Assembly: GCA_003133425.1 (NCBI GenBank)
Contig: PKXI01000378.1
Location: 1 to 11,755 of the forward strand
From: Acidobacteriaceae bacterium
GTDB lineage: Bacteria; Acidobacteriota; Terriglobia; Terriglobales; Acidobacteriaceae
Length of the DNA stretch: 11,755 bases
Direction of reading: 5' to 3'
Below, piece by piece: positions 7,239 through 11,755 of this stretch; within the stretch, counting starts at the first letter, position 1, and the number at the start of each line of letters is the position of its first letter. The notes beneath the pieces are model-generated. The model did not search any database. It was not told where the DNA came from and saw only the letters and a program-made list of their open reading frames with translations. Made by a program: the position numbers and the translations under genes.

Positions 7239-7889
7239 TCAATAGGAAACAGTCAAGAGATTTGAAACGCCGCCAACGCCGGGCGCGGAGAAGGCGGCGT
7301 GCTCGGCGTCGTCGTGTTCTCTCCATGAATGCACACGTCCGCGCAAGGTCACCAGGGAACCAGAGGTTTCGACAGTAATATCCTTCGCTTCAATCTGGGC
7401 ATCGCGCTTGAGTGCGTCCTCAATCTTGATCTTGATGTCCGTGGTATTCACGGTCGGCTTGAGTTCAATTTTGTTCAACACCGCTTTCACACCGCGCAGA
7501 GACCGAACAGCTCTTGCAGCTTCTTCCTTCTGGTATTGCCACTCGGCTGTCCCTTGAAGTGTGATCCAGCCGTTTGAGACCTTCACCTTGATATTGTCAG
7601 GCACCTGGGAGTTCCAGTTCAGGTGATTGGCCGCAGCAGACGCAATGTCCTCGTCTGTGCGCTCGCTTTCGAACGGGAGATCGACAATGATCTCACTTGC
7701 GACGGAAGTGACGTCGACAACCCGGAGGGCTGCACGTTCGGCTGCCCACTTCTCATACAAACTACCGACATGCCCATCAAGCTCAACAACTCCGTTGTTG
7801 ACCGAGACGCCAATCTTTGTTGCGCAAACGCTTGGTTCCCAGCGCAATTCCTGCTCCACATTGTTCTTGATCGTTTCTGTTGTTTTCAC
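7239..7889 (-). CDS. BON-domain protein with three BON repeats (OsmY-like)
   Basis: The product is about 216 aa and consists of three consecutive BON domains at roughly residues 3-72, 78-146 and 148-216. Each has the typical pattern of a charged helix, a short V..G.V.L.G strand pair (NNGVVELDGHV, SNGWITLQGTA, SGSLVTLRGRV) and a second helix ending in a GV..V strand. BON domains are thought to bind phospholipid or other partners, and OsmY-type proteins respond to osmotic and envelope stress. I chose GTG at 7889 because AAAGG lies 7 nt upstream and the N-terminus VKTTETIKNNVEQELRWEP matches family starts; a TTG at 7919 would add ten unlikely residues. No obvious signal peptide is seen, unlike periplasmic E. 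coli OsmY, so a cytoplasmic location is possible. Confidence 0.88.
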   Translation of the reverse strand: MKTTETIKNNVEQELRWEPSVCATKIGVSVNNGVVELDGHVGSLYEKWAAERAALRVVDVTSVASEIIVDLPFESERTDEDIASAAANHLNWNSQVPDNIKVKVSNGWITLQGTAEWQYQKEEAARAVRSLRGVKAVLNKIELKPTVNTTDIKIKIEDALKRDAQIEAKDITVETSGSLVTLRGRVHSWREHDDAEHAAFSAPGVGGVSNLLTVSY

Positions 7890-7918
7890 TCGGACACCTT
7901 TCTTCTGGTTGGCTATCA

Positions 7919-7924
7919 ATTATG
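7919..7924 (-). promoter_or_regulatory. candidate -10 box of the BON gene
   Basis: On the minus strand CATAAT lies 29 bp upstream of the GTG start and matches TATAAT at five of six positions. No good -35 hexamer is visible at the right distance; the 7931-7947 inverted repeat occupies the spacer and -35 area, as an activator or repressor site might. Confidence 0.35.
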
Positions 7925-7930
7925 CATCGT

Positions 7931-7947
7931 GATCCTAACGCAGGATC
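7931..7947. promoter_or_regulatory. inverted repeat gatcct-N5-aggatc, possible operator
   Basis: A perfect 6-bp inverted repeat with a 5-nt centre lies 42-58 bp upstream of the BON gene start, next to its candidate -10 box. A related repeat, atcct-ctt-aggat, occurs at 8171-8183 with a different spacer. The operator role is inference. Confidence 0.4.
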
Positions 7948-7954
7948 GTGCGTA

Positions 7955-7988
7955 AATCATTGCAGGGTCGGAATCATTGCAGGGTCGG
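7955..7988. repeat. 17-bp perfect tandem duplication
   Basis: The unit aatcattgcagggtcgg occurs at 7955-7971 and again at 7972-7988 without a mismatch. It lies upstream of the BON gene. It may be a recent slippage duplication or a doubled protein-binding site. Confidence 0.85.
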
Positions 7989-8463
7989 GCTTCTGGAACT
8001 GTGCAGGATTGCTCTGCGCAATGTGTGCTTGATGGATGCTGACGATTGTCTCTGCGGCTACAAGCCGAAACTCCATGTAAACCCATCTTTGAAGCTCGAT
8101 TGGAGCATTCCTTGCTCAACGTCCGAATGCGATGAGCAAACTGGAAGAGCATTTCTCATTGACAGATGAAATCCTCTTAGGATGAATGATCACATTCGTA
8201 ACGACCATGAAGACTGCTGAAGGCCTTCTTCTGTGGACACGATGGGTGATCGTTGAAAGTCTGCGCTGAATGCGGACGGCCTTACCGTGCGCTCATCATG
8301 ATTCCGCGATCTGGGACGCCTGACTATCTGTTCAATTCGATACAGTCATTCCTGCATTACAGATTGACAATCGCCTTGGGTACTTGTAGCGCTCACGTAT
8401 AGAGTCGCTTAGCGCAAACGCGGCAAGATTGACTGGACAAAGAGAAAGTGTGAAGCGATCCCT
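7989..8463. other. non-coding region upstream of oleate hydratase
   Basis: No convincing gene is seen in these 475 bp; all frames are short and lack similarity that I recognise. Visible elements are a 10-bp palindrome gaaggccttc at 8219-8228, the inverted repeat at 8171-8183 and TTGACA hexamers at 8159-8164 and 8364-8369. Neither hexamer has a good -10 box at 16-18 bp. It probably holds the promoter of the oleate hydratase gene. Confidence 0.5.
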
Positions 8464-10053
8464 GTGAAACGATGTAATGAGAGCGCGGCAACATATCTTG
8501 TAGGCGGCGGCATCGCTTCTCTTGCCGCTGCAGTTTTCCTCATTCGAGACGGAGATGTGCAAGGTCAGACGATTACGATCCTGGAGGAGTCTTCCCGGCT
8601 CGGCGGAAGCCTTGACGCGGCTGGAAACGCGACTGACGGCTACGTGATGCGCGGCGGTCGCATGATTGAAAGCAAATATCTGTGCACCTACGACCTGTTT
8701 TCATCGATTCCGACTCTCGATGGGGCCAAAACGGTGACGCATGAGATATTCGACTGGAACAAGACGATGGAGACCGCCTCCAAATCCCGCCTGTTTCGGG
8801 ATGGTCACAGGATCGATCGTCCTAGTTTTGGTTTGAGCGAGAAGGACATTCTTAACCTCGAGCGCCTGGCGATCGAACCGGAAGAGTTTCTTGGACGGAC
8901 CACGATCTCCGACCAGTTCGCCCCGGGGTTCTTTGAAACGGACTTCTGGCACATGTGGTGTACCACCTTCGCTTTTCAGCCCTGGCATAGCGCAGTCGAG
9001 TTCAAACGCTATCTGGTGCGCTTTACTCACATGGTTTCCGGTTTCAATACGCTTACCGGCATAATGCGTACCGTATACAACCAGTACGATTCGATGGTCC
9101 TTCCGCTTCACAAATGGCTCGAAGAGCGCGGTGTTAAGTTCAAGCTCAAAACAACTGTGACTGACCTCGCATTCGCGCATGGCAAAGACGGTCTTAAGGT
9201 CGAGAAGATCATTGTCGAACAGGATGGTTGTGTCAGGGAGATCGCCGTTACAGAGCAGGACAAAGTCATCGTAACTCTTGGGTCCATGACCGAGGGTTCG
9301 AGTCTCGGCGCAATGGACTCGGCCGCCGCACTGCTCGGGAAAGCAGATGGCGGCTCCTGGGCACTTTGGGAGAAGATCGCGGCCAACCACACCGAGTTTG
9401 GGCATCCTTCGAACTTTGCCGACCATATCGAGAAATCAAAGTGGATGTCCTTTACGACTACACTTCACGACCCCATGTTCTTCGAACTGATCCGGGATCT
9501 GACGGGCAACGTACCCGGAGAAGGCGGGCTCATTACCTTCCCGGAGTCCAGTTGGCTGGCATCGATCGTGTTGCCCCACCAGCCGCATTTCATTGGGCAA
9601 CCAGAGGGGGTACAGGTCTTCTGGGGCTATGGGCTATTCGTCGATATACCGGGCAACTTCGTGAAGAAGCCCATGGCGGCATGTACTGGGCGAGAAATCA
9701 TGACGGAGATCATCGGCCATTTGCGCCTCCAGGAGCATGGCGGCAGAATTCTCGAAATCTGCACCTGCATTCCTTGCATGATGCCCTTCATTACCAGCCA
9801 GTTTCTTCCTCGAAGCAAGGGCGATCGTCCTCAGGTGGTCCCGGAAGGTTTGAAGAACCTGGCCTTCGTCGGGCAGTATTGTGAACTTCCAGACGATGTT
9901 GTATTCACAGTGGAATACTCAATTCGCTCTGCACAGAAGGCAGTCTACTCATTGCTAGGCCTGGAGCGTAAGGCGCCGCCCGTATACAAGGGACAATTCA
10001 ATCCTCGCGTTCTGCTGGAGGCCTTTCTGGCCTTGCATGAAATTGGCGTCTAG
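8464..10053 (+). CDS. ohyA: oleate hydratase (MCRA family), short type
   Basis: This FAD-binding enzyme adds water to the cis-9 double bond of oleate and similar fatty acids to give 10-hydroxy acids. The 529-aa product shows the FAD motif GGGIASLAAAVFLIRDG (14-30), RGGRMIE (63-69), FAFQPWHSAVEFKRYLVRF (169-187), YDSMVLPLHKW (208-218), TLGSMTEGSSLGAMDS (271-286) and, near the C-terminus, PFITSQFLPR with FVGQYCELPDDVVFTVEYS. In well-studied larger hydratases (about 590-650 aa) the loop reads GGREME with a catalytic Glu; here Met67 holds that place, as I recall for the short, monomeric Rhodococcus-type enzymes. GTG at 8464 is the first start after an in-frame TAG; its ribosome binding site is weak. 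The enzyme is often linked to fatty-acid detoxification. It is followed by an MDR oxidoreductase 166 bp downstream. Confidence 0.95.
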   Translation: MKRCNESAATYLVGGGIASLAAAVFLIRDGDVQGQTITILEESSRLGGSLDAAGNATDGYVMRGGRMIESKYLCTYDLFSSIPTLDGAKTVTHEIFDWNKTMETASKSRLFRDGHRIDRPSFGLSEKDILNLERLAIEPEEFLGRTTISDQFAPGFFETDFWHMWCTTFAFQPWHSAVEFKRYLVRFTHMVSGFNTLTGIMRTVYNQYDSMVLPLHKWLEERGVKFKLKTTVTDLAFAHGKDGLKVEKIIVEQDGCVREIAVTEQDKVIVTLGSMTEGSSLGAMDSAAALLGKADGGSWALWEKIAANHTEFGHPSNFADHIEKSKWMSFTTTLHDPMFFELIRDLTGNVPGEGGLITFPESSWLASIVLPHQPHFIGQPEGVQVFWGYGLFVDIPGNFVKKPMAACTGREIMTEIIGHLRLQEHGGRILEICTCIPCMMPFITSQFLPRSKGDRPQVVPEGLKNLAFVGQYCELPDDVVFTVEYSIRSAQKAVYSLLGLERKAPPVYKGQFNPRVLLEAFLALHEIGV

Positions 10054-10157
10054 GTCCGAAGACTGGTTGCCAAACGATCGGAAAGTCAATCCGGAACGGC
10101 CTTTGAAACGGGCATTACGGCCTCTCCATCCATTCGCCCAGGAATCCAGCGCTTCAC

Positions 10158-10223
10158 ATGAGACACCTGCTGGTGAATATCGACAACATGGCAATGCAAG
10201 CATGTAGAAAAGGAAGCACATGA
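10158..10223 (+). CDS. possible 21-codon upstream ORF overlapping the MDR start
   Basis: ATG at 10158 opens a 21-codon frame whose TGA overlaps the ATG of the next gene as ATGA. The encoded peptide starts MRHLLVNIDNMAMQACR and resembles nothing I know. Its ribosome binding site is poor (GGA about 13 nt upstream). The coupling geometry is the only support; it may be chance. Confidence 0.2.
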   Translation: MRHLLVNIDNMAMQACRKGST

Positions 10224-11140
10224 CACAACGACTGATGAAGGCTGTTCTGCTGCATGGGTATGGAGACGTCAACCAACTTTGCTACGAGGATGCACAAATG
10301 CCTGTGGCGGCAGCAGGCGAAGTGTTGGTGAAAACTATGGCCGTCAGCATCAATCCCATTGACTGGAAGTTGCGCAGAGGTGATCTGAGAGAGATGATGC
10401 CGCTCGAATTCCCGGCGATTCTTGGTCGCGACCTTTCGGGCGAGGTGGCTGCGCTTGGAGAAGGTGTAAGCAGCCTGAAGGTGGGCGAGCGCGTCTTCGG
10501 CTTGGTGAATCGCTCCTATGCTGAGTATGTGGTGTGCAAGCCTGTGGATCTGGCGCGCACTTCCGAAAATCTTGACGGTATCGACGCGGCGGCATTGCCT
10601 CTCGTATTGCTAACCGGCGCCCAGGTAATTGAACTCGGCGTTCGACCAAGGCCCGGTGAAATCATACTCATTACGGGCGCAATCGGTGGCGTCGGTCGAA
10701 CTGCTGTCCACGTTGCCAAACAGCACGGAGCTCATGTGATTGCAGGCGTTCGTTCCAGTCAGAGGGCGGAGGCGGAAGGCCTGGGTGCGGATCGCGTGAT
10801 TGCACTGGACGATTTGAAGGAGATTGCCGGCTTGCCGGAACTCGATGCCGTCGCCGATATGGTTGGGCACGAAACAATAGACCGGCTTCTGCCACACATC
10901 AGGAAGAACGGCGTGCTCGCCACCGTGCTCGGTGCACCCGCGTCCGCGGAAGGCCACAATCTACGCGTTGTTCCCATCTGGGCTCAGCCTGATTCCGTCA
11001 GATTGGAAGAGCTTGGCCGGGAGGTGGCGCGAGGATTATTTTCAATTCCGATCAGCAAGAGGTCCAAGCTATCGCAGATCCGCGAGGCGCAGCAACTGGC
11101 GGAGAAGGGTGGTATTGGCAAGATCGTGCTCACCCCTTGA
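10220..11140 (+). CDS. zinc-free MDR oxidoreductase (quinone oxidoreductase-like, NADP-dependent)
   Basis: This 306-aa protein belongs to the medium-chain dehydrogenase/reductase superfamily. The N-terminal GroES-like domain (about 1-125) contains SINPIDWKLRRG, the GRDLSGEVAALGEGV block (69-83) and VGERVFG. The Rossmann domain carries ITGAIGGVGRTAVHVAKQHGA (151-171), the nucleotide-binding loop, and R178 just after its second strand (GVRSSQR) suggests NADPH preference. The cysteine and histidine zinc ligands of alcohol dehydrogenases are absent, so it is likely a quinone- or enone-reducing member. Length is slightly under the usual about 320 aa. The start ATG has an AAGGAAG ribosome binding site at good spacing. 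It follows the oleate hydratase gene on the same strand. The real substrate is unknown. Confidence 0.9.
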   Translation: MTQRLMKAVLLHGYGDVNQLCYEDAQMPVAAAGEVLVKTMAVSINPIDWKLRRGDLREMMPLEFPAILGRDLSGEVAALGEGVSSLKVGERVFGLVNRSYAEYVVCKPVDLARTSENLDGIDAAALPLVLLTGAQVIELGVRPRPGEIILITGAIGGVGRTAVHVAKQHGAHVIAGVRSSQRAEAEGLGADRVIALDDLKEIAGLPELDAVADMVGHETIDRLLPHIRKNGVLATVLGAPASAEGHNLRVVPIWAQPDSVRLEELGREVARGLFSIPISKRSKLSQIREAQQLAEKGGIGKIVLTP

Positions 11141-11219
11141 GCGGCTCTATTTGCGAATCTGTTGACCTTGAAAGTCTTGAAGGTTACGGCGGACAGGCTC
11201 GAGGAGAAGTTGGGAAGGC

Positions 11220-11366
11220 TCAGCCTAGATTCGCGATATTGACCAAATCGTCTTCTACTCGTCCACCTTTTCGGTAAACGCGTATCCTGGCACCCTCGCC
11301 TGGTTGGCTGCACTCGCTGTTCTTTTCGAAGGTCAGGGCGATGGTGATATTCGGAGCGGCAAACAT
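11220..11366 (-). CDS. small hypothetical protein (48 aa)
   Basis: ATG at 11366 has a good ribosome binding site, AGGAG, 7 nt upstream on the minus strand. The 48-residue product begins MFAAPNITIALTFEKNSEC and ends with a charged segment containing ARIRVYRKGG and a DDLVNIANLG tail. It is too short for a domain call and I recognise no family. A longer GTG-started version (11411) would add 15 residues but lacks an upstream ribosome binding site. The predicted strand-rich, charged sequence and the start signal favour a real small gene. It converges on the MDR gene (79 bp gap) and its start codon overlaps that of a divergent mini-ORF. Confidence 0.5.
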   Translation of the reverse strand: MFAAPNITIALTFEKNSECSQPGEGARIRVYRKGGRVEDDLVNIANLG

Positions 11367-11514
11367 GGCAATTCTCCTGATCGTAACTGTGGTCAAGGTG
11401 TACGCGTTCACCTCGCTTTGGTGTGCGTACGCGGCTATCGCAAGTGTGATTATCCTAGTCTACTTCTGGAGAAGTGGTGACGACCGTCCATTCCTCTACG
11501 CAGTGGCACGATGA
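11365..11514 (+). CDS. small membrane protein or 3' remnant of a larger one
   Basis: ATG at 11365 follows GGAG at 8-nt spacing and opens a frame of 49 codons. The product is strongly hydrophobic, with probable membrane segments MAILLIVTVV and SLWCAYAAIASVIILVYFW, and ends in a charged tail, SGDDRPFLYAVAR. The SLWCAYAAIAS wording recalls the last membrane helix of DUF6629-type proteins, so it may be the 3' stump of such a gene; that resemblance is from memory and weak. The frame is open back to about 11278 but without a better start. The overlap of its start with the opposite-strand mini-ORF is unusual. Confidence 0.35.
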   Translation: MAILLIVTVVKVYAFTSLWCAYAAIASVIILVYFWRSGDDRPFLYAVAR

Positions 11515-11755
11515 GAGCCGGTGGGCCAATATCAAAGCCGCGAACGGACCAGCGCAATAGGCGACGATTCCGCAATCTCACAGTCGTTGTTGCTGGTACA
11601 TTTGATGAATTCTGAAGACGTGGCAACTGACGGAGAAGGGCGCCATCGGCCTGATACTGCTCATCCGTAGGACCATCGGTGCTGTTGGAACTGAAGGATG
11701 ATGAACGTCTTGAAGTGTTCGAGCGGTGGCGAATACTAGCCAAAGATATTTGAAA
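11515..11755. other. no gene recognised at the window end
   Basis: The last 241 bp hold only short frames on both strands and no motif or structured repeat that I can support. A 97-codon frame on minus (11450-11743) is rich in Arg and Ser and overlaps the mini-ORF above, as expected of a chance frame. Confidence 0.5.

Noticed and set aside
8159..8187. TTGACA followed 17 bp later by atgaat as a promoter
   Set aside because: Only three of six bases match the -10 consensus and it lies nearly 280 bp from the oleate hydratase start; too weak to call.
8701..9426. 241-codon frame on minus inside the oleate hydratase gene
   Set aside because: Shadow of a full-length recognised enzyme.
11151..11234. 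Inverted repeat gcgaatct / agattcgc about 68 bp apart after the MDR gene
   Set aside because: Only 8 bp with a long spacer and no T-run; expected by chance at this length scale.

Overview
The window is a bacterial accessory region of moderate GC. It reads as a remodelled energy and stress metabolism island carrying one intact insertion sequence and several gene fragments. No rRNA, tRNA or CRISPR array was seen. The overall style (an IS66 with long Acidobacteria-like Tnp proteins, phosphoketolase, N-type ATPase debris, BON-domain protein, short oleate hydratase) suggests a soil or freshwater bacterium, perhaps Acidobacteriota. That assignment is only inference from protein flavour.

Layout. 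(1) 1-2566: a complete IS66-family element (tnpA, tnpB, tnpC) with terminal inverted repeats at 1-22 and 2545-2566; the window begins exactly at the left end. (2) 2567-3258, minus strand: the 5' part of an alpha-glucan (glycogen) phosphorylase gene cut by the IS after about 230 codons. (3) 3352-5940, minus: an intact phosphoketolase gene, upstream of the phosphorylase and separated from it by 93 bp that hold a perfect 11-bp hairpin. (4) 6252-7051: gene debris. A 3' fragment of an N-type (Na+-translocating class) F-ATPase gamma subunit on minus abuts, at about 6680, a transketolase 3' fragment on plus, followed by a ribose-5-phosphate isomerase B gene broken after about 36 codons. (5) 7239-7889, minus: a three-BON-domain OsmY-like protein with a promoter/operator-like region containing an inverted repeat and a 17-bp tandem duplication. 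(6) 8464-10053, plus: a 529-aa oleate hydratase of the short type. (7) 10220-11140, plus: a zinc-free MDR quinone-oxidoreductase-like enzyme. (8) 11141-11755: two tiny divergent ORFs that share start-codon bases, then a stretch with no recognisable gene.

How the parts fit. Phosphorylase releases glucose-1-phosphate from glycogen. Phosphoketolase splits pentose- or fructose-phosphate to acetyl-phosphate, which can yield ATP. Transketolase and RpiB belong to the pentose phosphate pathway that feeds phosphoketolase, and the N-ATPase is an accessory ion pump. With the BON stress protein and redox enzymes, the set resembles a reserve-carbon and low-energy survival module that has since been broken by rearrangement and by the IS66 insertion. 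Each functional assignment rests on motif recognition by eye; no database search was run.
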